Notes under the pieces: model-generated
The model's input: the letters and a program-made list of their open reading frames with translations, nothing else
The model's database searches: none
Told to the model about the DNA's origin: nothing
Shown here: piece by piece, positions 23,330-35,049 of the stretch
How the letters are laid out: each line of letters opens with the position of its first letter
Numbering within the stretch: the first letter of the stretch is position 1
Made by a program: the position numbers and the translations under genes
Assembly: GCA_013368375.1 (NCBI GenBank)
Contig: JAACJP010000054.1
Coordinates: forward strand, 124,001 to 188,000
Direction: 5' to 3'
DNA: 64,000 nt
Origin: Tricholomella constricta
Taxonomy: Eukaryota; Basidiomycota; Agaricomycetes; Agaricales; Lyophyllaceae

Positions 23330-23600
23330 AGGCGAGCTTAGCCTGGCCCGCCTCTGGGCTTCCTATATTAGAGTCGACGGACCCTGGAGGAGCGTGGTTG
23401 TGTCTGCCCACACCGCGCCGTGGAGCTGGACTCCCCCTCACCTTTCGTGCCATTTCTCCGATAACACGTTCGTTCCGCGCAGAGACTGCTGTGCTAGCGA
23501 CGTCTACGAAGAGTCCGGTAGCCAGGTACGAGGGGCGCCCACCCTTAGCTTTCTGTTAGGCTGAGTGACTGTCGACCATCGCAGGAGTATTGAAGCTGAA
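23330..23600 (-). pseudogene. Second faint remnant of the secreted membrane-protein family
   Basis: Minus-strand DNA resembles 20380-20550 (CTGGCTACCGGACTCTTCGT against CTGGCTACTGGACTATTCGT) and, more weakly, exon 1 of member 2. No intact frame. Confidence 0.4.
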
Positions 23601-23817
23601 CCCCAGACACAAGATAGGCACCGCTCCCTCGAAGAGGCGCAGTGAGAGCCAGAGACGACGTCCAGGGAAGGAAAAAATGGATACCTGTGCGGTTCCGTTC
23701 GCCGAATGGCGCCTAATGGGGTTCTTGCGCGCTCTCCGATGAAGAGTTGACTTTGTAAATGGACGAAACACAAGTCGGGTGGGATCGATGTCCTTGTTGT
23801 ATGAACCTGCAGTGTGA

Positions 23818-23917
23818 TTAGTGCATTGCAGAGTGCGTGGGAGGTATGGAACAGGAAGGCAGCGCGGTGGAGCTCAAGAGCGAGCGCTGTGCGGGTGAAT
23901 CAGGAGTCCGAGAGCAT
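23818..23917 (-). pseudogene. Dead 5' fragment of the mitochondrial-protein gene
   Basis: Read on the minus strand from 23917: MLSDS, a stop, then FTRTALALELHRAAF and FHTSHALCNA. These align with MLSQFTRTALALQSRRSAAA and FHTTRALGNA of the intact gene at 10383. It is broken by an in-frame TGA at codon 6 and indels, and is truncated after about 33 codons. It lies divergently from the intact membrane-protein gene at 24137, the mirror of the arrangement at 10 kb. Confidence 0.8.
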
Positions 23918-24136
23918 GGTAGGAAGGGATTTAAATGATTTCGGAGCAGATTGGGTGGTATTGATAACGGAAACGGAGATGTATTCTCTGCAAGTGCTTC
24001 CCGAGTAGACAGCCGAACGCCGGCTGCCCCAGGGCCAATTGGACCCTGTTCTTTACGATGACATGGGACTTCAAGGGACCAACAGGCGCCGCTGCCCACT
24101 TCTTGCGCTCCGGCGCCTTGGAAGCCCTCTACCATC

Positions 24137-24992
24137 ATGTCTATCCAGCTAGTGCTCTGGATCACCCTTTGCTGGTTCACGGTTGTCCGAGCCCTTCACA
24201 ACGTTACCGTCGACGATAGCGACCCATCGATAGTGTACAGCCCGTTTGACAGCTGGACTCGCACGGGGGGCAGTGAAACTGGTGGTCATATGCTGACCGA
24301 AGATCCAATTGCGACGGCCACTTTCACTTTTGAAGGTTTGTCAAGCTTCTCGTTCAGTATCATTAAATCAAGGAATTAACTTGCTGAACACTATCAAGGT
24401 GTCGCGTTTTACTATTCATCCCCGCTTTGGCCTTACCCAGTCACTACCCTTGTGTCTTTGGACTCGGGACCACCTATCCTGCTTGATCTTACCGACCACG
24501 ATGCGCCGACTCAAGTCGGCGGGGATGGTGCAGCGACCGTGGACTCTCGCGTTATCAGCGGTTTTACTGGGCTCACAAACACTCAACATACCTTAGTTAT
24601 CTCGGTGGGCGAGGGCCAACCTTTCGCAATTGTCGATGCTTTGACGTAAGCCTCTGCAACTGTCATCGGTTTATCCACACACTAAAGACATATCTAGCTA
24701 TACGGTCGTCGATCCAGATGACGATATCACAATGTCCGTGTCCGCGTCCTCGTCCGTTTCCGGGAGCACCACCCTCAGGAGCCTCTCTACTTTGACTACA
24801 AAAGGTTCAACATCTGAACCGCCCACCTCAACCTTGTCCAGCTCAACCCCCTCACCGCCATCCCGAGACTCTGCGCTTTCGAAGGGCGCAAAAGCTGTGA
24901 TAGCCGTGTTCTCCACACTCGGCGCTCTCTTTGTCATCTTCGCCGCCTACAAGCTCTGGTATATCCACCGTAAAAGTATACGTTTGGCATAA
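24137..24992 (+). CDS. Secreted single-pass membrane protein, family member 4
   Basis: Three exons (24137-24335, 24399-24645, 24698-24992) give 246 residues. Signal peptide MSIQLVLWITLCWFTVVRA, then HNVTVDDSDPSIVYSPFDSW. Exon 2 has GVAFYYSSPLWPYPVTTLVS and LDSGPPILLDLTDHDAP and ends FAIVDAL. Exon 3 begins YTVVDPDDDITMS, then has a Ser/Thr stalk and a transmembrane helix (about AVIAVFSTLGALFVIFAAYKLW), ending after only nine residues (IHRKSIRLA). The cytoplasmic tail is thus almost absent, unlike member 1. Its closest relative is the pseudogene at 9455-10140. Function unknown; inferred cell-surface protein. Confidence 0.82.
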
Positions 24993-27489
24993 TTTAACAC
25001 CACAATTCTGACGTGCGTGCCCTTCCTAACTTGACTGTATGGGTTCCCACATATCTCGAATCTCGAATGCCGAATGCTGTAGGATGTCGCTCGCCCACTC
25101 CGCATCCCAAGAACATTCCTTTACCTAGTCATTGGCGGGGTGGATAACGACCCGTTATCCATTCAGATTTTGGACCCGATTTTTCTCAACATTGAAACAA
25201 GCAATTGGGGTCGGTCCAACAGAAAAATATATACTTTTACATGTCCTCTATCGCACGCACCAATCCGTTTGACGAGATATGTATTCTCGGTGGTGCTATG
25301 GACCACCGAAAAGAGGGGCAAAAGCGTGGGAAAGTACACTATTGAGTGTCTTCAACCCTTCCACATCCGAGACCTTGATATCGGAGGACGTTTCGATATA
25401 CATTTGATGGAGGTCGCACTTTTTTTTATGAGAATCGGTGAAGAATTGAGTGAGCTATGGACAATTTTGTGTGGGGGATTCGGGTGGGTGGCTGATGTGG
25501 CTGTGCTGAAACTCGGTTCCGGGCAGTTTTAAATTTCTAAAATATTGACTACAGCTGCGTGCGCCACAAACTCTTTTGCGTGCGCTGCGCACTTGGTATC
25601 TGCCCTCGTCCTGAATTTTCTGAAGGTGACGCGGCTGAACTGTTAAAACACATCAGGGATCTTTGTGGCCTGGCGCGCGGGCGCGTGAAGCGCGCGTCGG
25701 CAATAGCCGGCAACTGCCTCTCCTGCCATTCTGGCGCGTTCACCGCACTGTAGACCATCAAGAGTTTCTCTTTCCTCCACCACTACGACCAGAAGCCAAT
25801 TATTTGTGAGTAAAAGCTTTCTCTAACGCTTTTTATTGCTGAAACTTACATTTAGATGATATATCTTTGCCCTCATCCACCTGCCTGATTATTTCGTCTT
25901 GGGCGCTCATGGGGCTTAAGGGGCAGGGCTGTGGGGTCGTGTGCATGCACTGTGAAGCGGATAACGATGGACATTGGCCTCTATGACTCTCAAGTAAGCA
26001 TACATTGACATCTATCTGCCTCTTTTTAATTTTAGCATCTTTCAGCCGCAGTCTCAACATGCGCACGCGTCTACCGCCGTCCCCAGAGTACCAAGACCCA
26101 GAAGCCTCCATCGACTCGCTCCGGTACTCTCCTCGCCGCCGGCACAACATCATCCTCTCCCTCAAGCCTTTCAAGATCGCGATGATCGTCGAACTCTTTG
26201 GGTACACGGGTGACCGTGCCTTTGGCCTGGACCTGGACCTGTTCTGCGTACAAATGGCTGGGACAGCGAGACGGCGCCAGAGCCTCTGATTGGGATGCTG
26301 AGTTGTGTTGTGTGTGTGCTAGCGGAGGAGGGTGTGAAGGGGTGGGCATTGCGAGTGCGGGAGAGTTTTGGAGTGGAATTTTGAAAAGTACGTACCCATA
26401 CGCCATAAGGCTCGCTTTTTGTCTTTCTGCGCCACGTCATCCTCCCTTCACCCATATTTTCTCACTTCCTCTCTCTCTCGCATTGTCAATCAAGACACTC
26501 ACACCACACTCATCCATCTCATAGTCTTCATCCTTGCTGGCACCGGCCGTCTCTCTCCCACCGCTCCCAACTGCGTCAAATCATCGCATACGACACAACC
26601 ATCATGGCCATGCTGTATCGGGACCTCGATAACAGCAGCTTCTGACAAGATTCCGCTGGATAAGGTGGTGGCTGCTGTGCAATCGAAGGAAGAGGGAGAA
26701 GGGTCCAAGGTGCGTACATTATCTGTTTTCATATTCTCAATCATGTTAACGGCTTCGCAGTATCTAGAAACCTGGGTGCTCTGTTGAATACACAACGACC
26801 GCAGCAGCAACAGCCCCGACGGCGCCCGTTGTGCCTGCGCAAACTACGAGCTGGCGCAACTTTTAGCGTCGAGTCGGCGTCGACGGCGGCTCTGTCAGCT
26901 GTGTCTGCGGGGGGCGCTACTGGGAGGTCAGGGTCTGGGGTGGAGGAGGGGGACAGAGATGAAGAAGAAGAGGGAGGTGCAGCTTAGGCAGCCGGAGAGG
27001 TGGGGAGGAGGTGGCACTGACGCGGGAGGGGCCCGAGGCGCAGCCAAAGTTGGAGGAATGGAGGGAGGAGGAGGAGTAGAAGGGGCAGGGTGGGAGCCGT
27101 GCGTGAATCCGGGGGAGGCGACGAAAGCGACGGACTGGTCAGGATGGATGTCGTTTCTTGTCGAGGTCGGCTGTTATGAAGACCACGACGGCAGGTCCTG
27201 CCGTGGACGAGAATGGGATGGACGAAGGTCAGGCGGGGGGTGCTCCTCCTCCTCCTCCTGCTGTAAGGGATGAGGTGACGCGCGGCAGGGCGCGGAGTGG
27301 GGACAAGGGTAAGGGAGAGCGGGGTGGTGGAGGGGTTGATGCAAACTTCGAGGGGCCGATGAAGCCCGCTTGGGAGAAGCAGGTGGTGGTGGTGCTTGCA
27401 GCATCGGTGACAAGAACACTACCATAGAACACTACCATAGTTTCGTACAGTGCAATACAGAAGAAATGTATCATGTGGTGGTATGACGT

Positions 27490-27518
27490 ATGCGGCGCCC
27501 TCACTGAGGGCGCCGCAT
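27490..27518. repeat. Perfect palindrome, 14-bp arms, 1-nt centre
   Basis: Arms ATGCGGCGCCCTCA and TGAGGGCGCCGCAT flank a single C. It is repeated at 54538-54566 in unit 2 and belongs to the CCCTCA-N-TGAGGG family. Confidence 0.95.
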
Positions 27519-27534
27519 TGTTTGCATGTCCTCA

Positions 27535-27575
27535 GTTTGCATGCGGCGCCCTCAGTGAGGGCGCCGCATGCAAAC
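27535..27575. repeat. Perfect palindrome, 20-bp arms, 1-nt centre
   Basis: The left arm 27535-27554 (GTTTGCATGCGGCGCCCTCA) is exactly complementary to 27556-27575, with one G between them. The unit 2 copy is at 54583-54623. It lies 16 bp after the palindrome ending at 27518. Confidence 0.95.
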
Positions 27576-28689
27576 AAATGTCGCAGTCTCGATATTCTCC
27601 ATGTCCCTTTTCAACTCAAGTCCAATGATCATTCCATTTAGCATCCCCGATTTTTTTTTAAAAAAATTTGAACTGCAATTAACCTCGCGCCCGAGTCCAC
27701 AGTGTCCCGAAACTCTGAATACAGATCCCACCAATCACCATCGTGGCCGTAGTTGATGCATTCCGTCCTGTATTGTGCACAGGCCTGAAGAGTCATAATT
27801 CAAAAATCGTATGAAGCTTGTGAATGGTAAACCTCACCTCGAAAGTTTCACCTTGGATTCCGTCGTCCGTCGATTGCAAACACGCCAGTATAGCGCGTGT
27901 GTTGATCTATAGTGTGCATAGCGACGTCAAGGAAGCACCGAATGTACTGTAATGGCCGTGTCCTTCTCAAGAAAAGAAAACTGCAGCGAAACTAATGAAG
28001 GAACCGATGAAACAATATTAAGATCGACTCGAGAGCACTCACCACAGGCGCCGTGTATGCCCATACGCTCTGAAAAGAATTCTGAACGAAGATTGTGTCG
28101 TCAAGAGGCGAGTATCGTGCGAGTGCTTCAAGCGTCCTTGTCAGTATGTTTAATCACTCTTCAAGATAGGAAGGCTCACCTTAGATTACAGATTTCCTCG
28201 TCCGCAGATTGACTTCTAGCGTGCATGCTTGAGGCGTCGTGTACCTATAAAGGTGTTGGTTCTGGAGCAGTAAGAACATAATAAAGTAAAGATAGAAAGA
28301 ACGCGGAGACGCATGCAGTGGCTTCGTGCGCATAAAGTGTCAGATCTAGACACAGGCGAGTTCTGGCTCCAAGCTTACAAGTTCAGGTGGCGTATGACCT
28401 GAATGCGCAAGTCGTGTCACATGCAAATCGATGTTTCGAGAAGATCGAGCACCGATTGTTCAGCCTTTCTCTGACGAAACTCTGAGTACAGCTACGCTGG
28501 TCCTGTTTTCGTAGTTGATGTACTCCGTCCGTGTAGAGGCTGTGTGAGGCGATGCCTCGGAAGTAGAAACAATAAATCTATATGCTTTAGAAACATTGAG
28601 AGACCGAGTTGGATAGGTTGAAAGAAATTGAAGTGAACACACCAGGGATCCCATAAGATGCACATTCCGGAGTCTGGCATTTCATCGTT

Positions 28690-29520
28690 GCGTGTGTTGT
28701 GTTGAAGGCGGCGAGTATGCGACTGTGTGATAAGAAAAAGGCGGTGGTGTCAATGTGAAAGTAGAAGCATCGAGCGCACCCTGCATGCTCAAGGAAGCGG
28801 CGGCCCCGATGCCGACAGCTTAATGGAAGTTCGACTATGCAGATGTACCGTGTCGAACATGGATTGGGATGAGCTGTGTTCGTGAGATGAAGGAAAATTG
28901 AATGAAAGCAACATAAAGGAAACGCACATACGATGTTGATCTCAGCATCTCGCAGGTATCGCGTGAGGTATTGAAGGCGGTGGAATGAATTTACTTTGAA
29001 ATCAATGATAGAAAACCAATAGCTCGAGATGGAACACGTAACGCACCGAGGACAGTCGATTCTGCACTATAAAACTCCAACAGGCCCGGGCTTGACATTT
29101 TGAAAGGTAATGCCTGATATGCATTGCTCAGTCAGAGACATGAAAGCGCAAAACGTATCGCGTGAGGTATTGAAGGCGGTGGGATGAACTTACTATAAAG
29201 TCGATGATAGAACACCAATAGCTCGAGATGGAACAGGTAACGCACTAAGGGGTTTGAACGGAGGTGATGCAGAGAAACGGCTTAAGTGGAGACGGACGGA
29301 TGTTCGTCAAACGTGTTCGACAATGATGAGCTGTGTGTCGCAATGTAAAGAGACAGTCAGAAAGAATGAAGAAAGAAGTAAAAGGCACGCACTGAAGAGA
29401 GCATACGCAGGGCTTGAGGTGTTGAAAGCGACGAGATGAAGGATATGAAGTGATTTAGCAGTGAAGTATGGCTGGCCAGAAGGTGACACGCACCAATGAT
29501 AGCCGTGAGGAGGAAATAAA
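28690..29520. repeat. Degenerate tandem repeats, about 200-260 bp period
   Basis: A motif like GAGGTATTGAAGGCGGTG recurs near 28700, 28964, 29163 and 29416. The longest match is GTATCGCGTGAGGTATTGAA at 28956 and 29155, and it continues through AATAGCTCGAGATGGAACA. Copy in unit 2 at about 55738-56568. No coding frame spans the units. Confidence 0.75.
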
Positions 29521-31324
29521 TCAGATTCCCAATGTCATCGAGTCGCTAAAAAACGGACCATTGAACGCATCGAGTTGACCGTGTTCTCCTCTGTGATGAG
29601 ATTGGCGAGCTCGTATACTGCACAGCCGTGCGTGAACGAAGGGTGGGGGGGTTGTGGGAACCCCTTGCGCCCACATGGCAAATTAATGAACGGGAAGACT
29701 CCTTTGAAGAATCTCGTTACAGATATTGCGTGTTCTCACCCCAAAATCCTGATTTATTCGTTAGCTGCGCGCATGAGTTGAGAGGTTGTAGGGTCGCTGT
29801 CTGTGATATGCGCGCAGGTAAGCAGCATAAAGTTAAGCGTACCTTGTAGATATACGTACTTGGTCCTAATGCAGCCCATCCGCTGCATGCCATCATCATA
29901 CACCAGCCTTCAACACTCACACCCCAGAACTGCGGGCAGCTAGGACGTGCATCTCTCGATGCATTGCCGCCTCTGTGTTAGGCATAAAAGACCATACATG
30001 ATTAAGATTCCTCAGACGTTTCTATAAATTCGGTTCACCACGCTCGCCGACTGCAGGTTCTCAGAATCGGCACCCTATGCGCAGCCACGCCGAGCAAGCA
30101 TGAACTCCGCCTACATCCAGTGTGCAAGGAAAGCTTCCATCGCATGCACACGCGTACACTGCTCTCTCTCTCCAGAGTATATGCCCAGTCAATGGCCCTT
30201 TGCATGCCGTGTCTCATGCCTAGCCGTACACTCCTTTCCAATTACACGCGACGGCCTCTAAGCACAACCGACGGGCCTCGAGACCCCAGCCCGGTCCTCC
30301 TTTCCACATGCACCGAGGCTCGATGCCCGACGATGGTACATGGTACGTGGTGCACGTCATAGTCGCACCCCACCCTAGGCCTGCTTTCTCTCTCTCTCCG
30401 TCCGATCGGGCGCTCTGCTGTGTGGAAGCATGTCCTTTCTTCCGTGTACCGTGGTCCGTGTTTCTGGGCGTGGTGAGGGTACAGGATGGTGTGATGCGCC
30501 TGGAGACGAGGGGTTCGCGGCGACGGCAGTGTAGTGCCGGCGAGGTGAGCTCGAGAAACGGAAAGGAGGCTGGTGTGCAGCGGTTTGGAGGAGACCCAGA
30601 CGGCAATGCCTGGTACACAGGCCTGTTGGAGGGGGAGGGAGGGAGGAGGATGGGCGCCGGGGTGGGGGGAGGAGGTTGAGCAGGACGGGAATGGGCGGGC
30701 ATGACGTAGCAAAGCGTAGCATACAACGAAAATGAAATAAAGAATGAACGGAAAAAGCGGCTGCTTCATGCCGTGCTCCCTCGTCCAACCTCCACCACCC
30801 AACGGCACACCCACGCAGCTAAGATATGCTCCGTCTGGCGCATGGCTACCCAGTCGAAAGCGCGAGCTCATGCACTATGACTGGCGCCTCCATCGCAGGG
30901 GCGGGGTCGAGTACATGGTCGAGGGCGCGAGTGAGGGGAACTGGCGCAAGGGGCGGGGGAAAGGACTCGTTTATTACGGTGGCGGGTGCGATCGTGATGA
31001 CGGTGGAGGTGGTGGGAAGCAGTGGGGGCAGGAATTGTGTTGATGCCGGGGAGAGTGCGCTAAGGACGTCCCAGTAGCAGAAGGGCTGGCCGTGGCCGTG
31101 GGCTGAACAGCATTGAGAGGCGTTTAGGACGGTGCACTGGAGCTCTGGGGGGGGGGAGGGGGGGGAGTGAATGAGTAGAGAAGCAGAGGACAACATGTGC
31201 ATACCTTTAGTGGCCCTCACTACATAGTCTGCGCCCCAGCCAAGACGGTGAGCTGTGCGCATCATTTTGAGAGGGAGAAGAGCGATAGGTACCGGCGATC
31301 CTCTGCAGCTTCACGCCGTCCAAC

Positions 31325-31773
31325 GCCGTCTCGCACGGCACGAGGTACAGCACACCCACACATCCTCGGATGGGCCCGCGAGGGGGCGCATGATGTCCAG
31401 CGGGTCGCAGACAACCTCAAGTGTTGCGTGGCTTGAGGGATCGCTGGACGGCCAGCGATGGTGTGCGTGGCAGATGTCACTGGAGGGGCGGGCGCCTCGG
31501 CAAGGGCCATGACGGCGAATGTGAGGAAGTGGATGGGGTGGATGGGGTCGATTGTGATTGAAATATTGACGATTCGAGGCGGCGAACTGGCGGCAAGGAG
31601 GGAGGATTGCGGGTGCTCGTTGTACAGCCACCGATCATACACTCTTTCATAATTTCGGCGCCACCCTCCAGGAAAATCAGCCCTGCCTCGCTGAAACAGG
31701 CACAAAGTCCATTGACGCTACCACACATTCACCTTACCGTCCACTGTGCCCTCCGGCGTGTGCGCTGATGGCT
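31325..31773. repeat. Local duplication, copy 1
   Basis: Aligns with 34005-34490 in the same orientation, for example CATGATGTCCAGCGGGTCG against CATGGTGTCCAACGAGTCG and GTGTGCTCTGACAGCTACTC against GTGTGCGCTGATGGCTACTC. On the minus strand both copies give related fragments (EVVCDPLDIMRPL against KVVFDSLDTMPRR), so a decayed minus-strand gene was probably duplicated. Confidence 0.65.
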
Positions 31774-32651
31774 ACTCTCGAGCTTCTCCATGACTCGCCT
31801 CATTCGACTTGCATCCAACTTGCATCGGACATTTCCTTCCTGGCGCACTGCGACTGCAAATTACCTAGCATCACAACGGCTTGAACTCAGAAGCTCGATG
31901 TCAATGGCGCGTGGTACCGTGCTCGGAGGGAAGCCCGGCCGTTCCATTGTTTGGGTGTCTTTCCTGAGCACTGTCGGGAGAGAGCTACAGATCGGACGCT
32001 CAAGAGTCGTCAACAAGGTGTGCTGGATCTGTAGACCGAGGTGGCCCCCCATGTCTTTCACAAGGTCCTGCAGGATCATGAAAGCATCGACGTGTGTCCT
32101 CTACTCAATTTTTCTTTGTAAATACTGTGTAATTCATAGACATTAATAGGTCCAACATGCCGCGCTGCCCGACGCTGATGCCTATCGCAAAGCCGCCGAT
32201 GCAGCTGACCCAAGCTCTGCCGCTCATGTACCGCATGCTCAAGGCCCTCCCCACTCTTGCCCACTCCCTCGCCCTCGCCCAGCCCTTCTTCCAGGCCTTC
32301 TCCCACCCCCATCCATGCCCGTGCCCGCCGACACAACAATGAGCAATTCCACCACCTCTCCGCCTTCGTTGCCGTCCTCACTTCGCTACGCACCTCCCGC
32401 CCCACCCTCTTCCCGCCCTGCACCTCCCCGCGCTTCCCCAGTTCCTCCCCGCTCTCCTTCACTGCGGCCCCATCCCTATCATAGGCCGCTCCTTCCCATA
32501 TCGCAGCATCAGCGAAAGCGGTGGCAGGGGCGCGGGCTCAGGCAGGCAGGGCGCGTTCGTGTTCCCGCCTGACAGGACGATGTTGTCATTGTTGGTCCTC
32601 TCCCTCCTCCTCCTCCTCCGAATGAGCATGGGCACAGGCCCAGAAGCAGAA

Positions 32652-33350
32652 GTGGAGGGGCAAGGACGAATTTCTGAAGCCCATCATCGTGAATGGAGAC
32701 GCTCGTCGTATCAAGGGTGCGTTTCGCATTCTTTGACATTTTAAAAAGGCTAAGACCCTGTGCATTAGATGACAATACACTGTTCCTTTTCAACTATAGG
32801 TTGGAACACATGCAAGAGATCGCCTCTGACATTGGGCTTCCAGATAAGCCAATGAAGGTCGACGTTCTCAAGAATCCCGCGAGCATCAACGTGCACTTGG
32901 TCGAGTAGTAGACGGCTCACACTTCCAGCAGCACATCACTGCAATATTTCGTTACAATGCCGAATTCCTGTTCATGTCGACGTCACGTTCTTCTTTGATG
33001 GCGGCATCAAGGACAAGAGGCGACTCGTGAATCCTTCTCCAAAAGTCGCCACCTCCGACCAGCCAAGATGAGCATGGACGGCGTTGCCGTAAAGGTCGCA
33101 GAGGTGCTCGAGAAGGAGCAAAATTCCGTCATGTGCAACGATGCCGCGCCCTATATGGTACTCTAGCTCGTTTCCGCTTTCGATGGCTTGTTTTCTTTCC
33201 ATTTGTTCAGAATCCGTGCGGGATGGGTCGGGCAAATGGGTGTGTACGAAGCCGCTGTCAAGGCCATCACAGACGCTGTCATGGGCACTATACAAGGCTG
33301 CGGAGGAGATGGGAACCGGACGGGGATGTAATCGACGTCAAGGAAGAAGG
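32652..33350 (+). pseudogene. Cofactor-independent phosphoglycerate mutase, broken fragment
   Basis: Pieces in order across shifting frames match the central part of 2,3-bisphosphoglycerate-independent phosphoglycerate mutase (glycolysis, 3-PG to 2-PG): DEFLKPIIVNGDARRIK, then DNTLFLFNYRLEHMQEIAS and GLPDKPMKVDVLKN, then ITAIFRYNAEFLF, then VTFFFDGGIKDKRRLVNPSP and KVATSDQP, then VAEVLEKEQNSVMCND, and finally GVYEAAVKAITDAVMGTI. The family has very similar blocks (EFLKPI.V, FNYR.DR.REI, HVTFF.NGG, IPSPKVATYD, GV..A..A...D..IG.I). Stops and frame changes interrupt it near 32745, 32908, 33067 and 33165. The metal-binding N-terminal DGWG region was not found, so this is a truncated relic. The unit 2 copy is at 59700-60398. 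Confidence 0.82.
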
Positions 33351-33359
33351 GGAGTAGGG

Positions 33360-35045
33360 TATCTGTGGGCGAGGGAAAGGGAGGGAGGGACGAAGACCTG
33401 GGACATATATACTCACTGGCGCCTCCTTCTCCCCTTCCCTCCTTCTTCAGAACATCGCACGGAGGTGTCCCACCTGCTCTTCGCCGCCTCGTACTGCTCG
33501 AGTGCAGCGGCGTAGTTGATGTGCTCGCCCCCAACACCAACCCCGATGCCCACGCTAGCTGTCGTTATCGCTCCATCCCGTCTTCATGAAGGACTCACTA
33601 GTGGTGCGCCCATCCCCCTGTGCTCCAGCGATGCCTCCCCGACCCCGCTAGAACGCCGTCTCTGCCATCAAGCAGCGTCCCGATCCACCGGCCTGGGGTC
33701 GCAGTTGCACTCCACAGCTCATCGGCCACCCAGCCCCAAACTCCACATCCACATCCACCTCCCGCCCCTCCCTCCTTTCCTTTTCCGCCCCCTCTGTCTC
33801 CATCGACGATCACACCACGGATGCGGAAAAACCAGAACTAGGAGAGGGGACCGGGGGTTGAGTTCGGCTCCAGGACATGGTCAGGCCACTTGCTTCAGAT
33901 GGGGATATGTGTTTGGCGGGGGGCCGGAGATGGACGCCGAGCAGGTATTCCCGGCCTTGGTAGTGGAGAATGTAACCGAGATGCGCTTGAGGCATGGGGA
34001 GACTGGTGTTGTCTCGCACAGCACGAGCTACAGCACATCCGCACACATCCTTGCATGCGCCCACGACGGGGCATGGTGTCCAACGAGTCGAAGACAACCT
34101 TGATTACCGCGTGATCGATATTATCGTCTCGTTCAGTGCTGAGGATGGCGTCCAAGCATGGCTTGAGGGATTGCAGGACGGTTAGGGCGGTGGAGGCGTT
34201 GTGCGTGGTGGGTGTGTGTGGCAGGTGTCACGAGAGAGGGGCGGGTTCCTCAGCAAGAGCCATAATGGCGAGATGGAAGCGGATGGGGTCCATCTGATTG
34301 ACTGGTCGAGGCGGCGGACGGGCAGACTGGGGGCAAGGAGGTTTGGCAGCGGCGATATGGGTGCTGGTAATACAGTCACCGATCAGGCTTTTCCACCGAA
34401 ACTGACAAAAGTCCACGCTGCCGCACTTCACCTCACCACATCCGCGCGCTGTGCCTTCTGGTGTGTGCTCTGACAGCTACTCTGGTGTAACCTGCTCAGC
34501 GCCCACCTCGATACAGTTCCCTTAACCACGCTCCACCCGCCGGGCTCGGTCACCACTCCGCTCAACCTCGCTTCAACATCGTCAATCTGTTGCCTGAGCA
34601 GAGCAGCATCGACGATACCCTCCGGGATGCCGAGGACCGCATGCTGAGTGACGTTGCTTACGCCCACAATGCCATCTAAGCCATCTAATCTATGGCAAGT
34701 CTCTCTTTACCTCACCCGCCCCGCAGATACCCACACCTTCCTTAACGCCTCCTACCGCTCCCTCCTGCGCTTCTACGACCTCTCCTCACCTCTGCCCTCC
34801 TTGCCTCCTAACCGGTTCTTTTCGTGTTCCTTTTTAATCTTTTCCCTTTCTTTCTGTGCTAGCCATCAAACAGTTCAAGCTCGGCAGAGATAGATTTGTC
34901 ACCGGCGCTGTACGAGCAGTCGTTGGATTGTTTGGCATGTGCGATAGGTGGGCGTGCGGCCGCCTGTGTTCCAGGTGCGTCTGCGCTTCCTTGATATCTG
35001 GGTCCAGCTTTGAGACGATCCAGATCTGTGTTAATACATCCTATC
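33360..35045. other. Stretch between the two housekeeping relics, unassigned
   Basis: Contains the second copy of the local duplication (34005-34490) and a short open piece near 34570-34680 (INLLPEQSSIDDTLRDAEDR in one frame) that looks protein-like but that I cannot place. No intact gene. Confidence 0.4.
34005..34490. repeat. Local duplication, copy 2
   Basis: Partner of 31325-31773. It is diverged and differs by several indels, including extra sequence near 34110-34145. Unit 2 copies are at about 58373-58821 and 61053-61538. Confidence 0.65.
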
Positions 35046-35049
35046 AATG

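Larger units (their letters stand above)
25125..32650. other. Left part of repeat unit 1, no gene confidently recognised
   Basis: Open frames exist but show no family signature: 25140-25532 plus (130 codons, no ATG start), 26005-26289 plus, and a 209-codon minus frame at 30242-30871 that overlaps equally long frames in other phases. Purine- and Pro-codon-rich stretches near 26.9-27.4 kb and 30.6 kb keep several frames open by composition. Splice-like signals (GTGCGTACATTATC...TTCGCAG at 26711-26760) suggest an ancestral spliced gene here, now unreadable. Confidence 0.4.

Noticed and set aside
30242..30871. 209-codon minus-strand ORF
   Set aside because: Equally long frames overlap it in other phases, composition is biased and no domain is visible. 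Its conservation in unit 2 reflects recent duplication, not selection.
32715..32800. Intron between the two phosphoglycerate mutase pieces
   Set aside because: The supposed intron itself encodes DNTLFLFNYR, a conserved part of the enzyme, so the gap is a frameshift rather than an intron.
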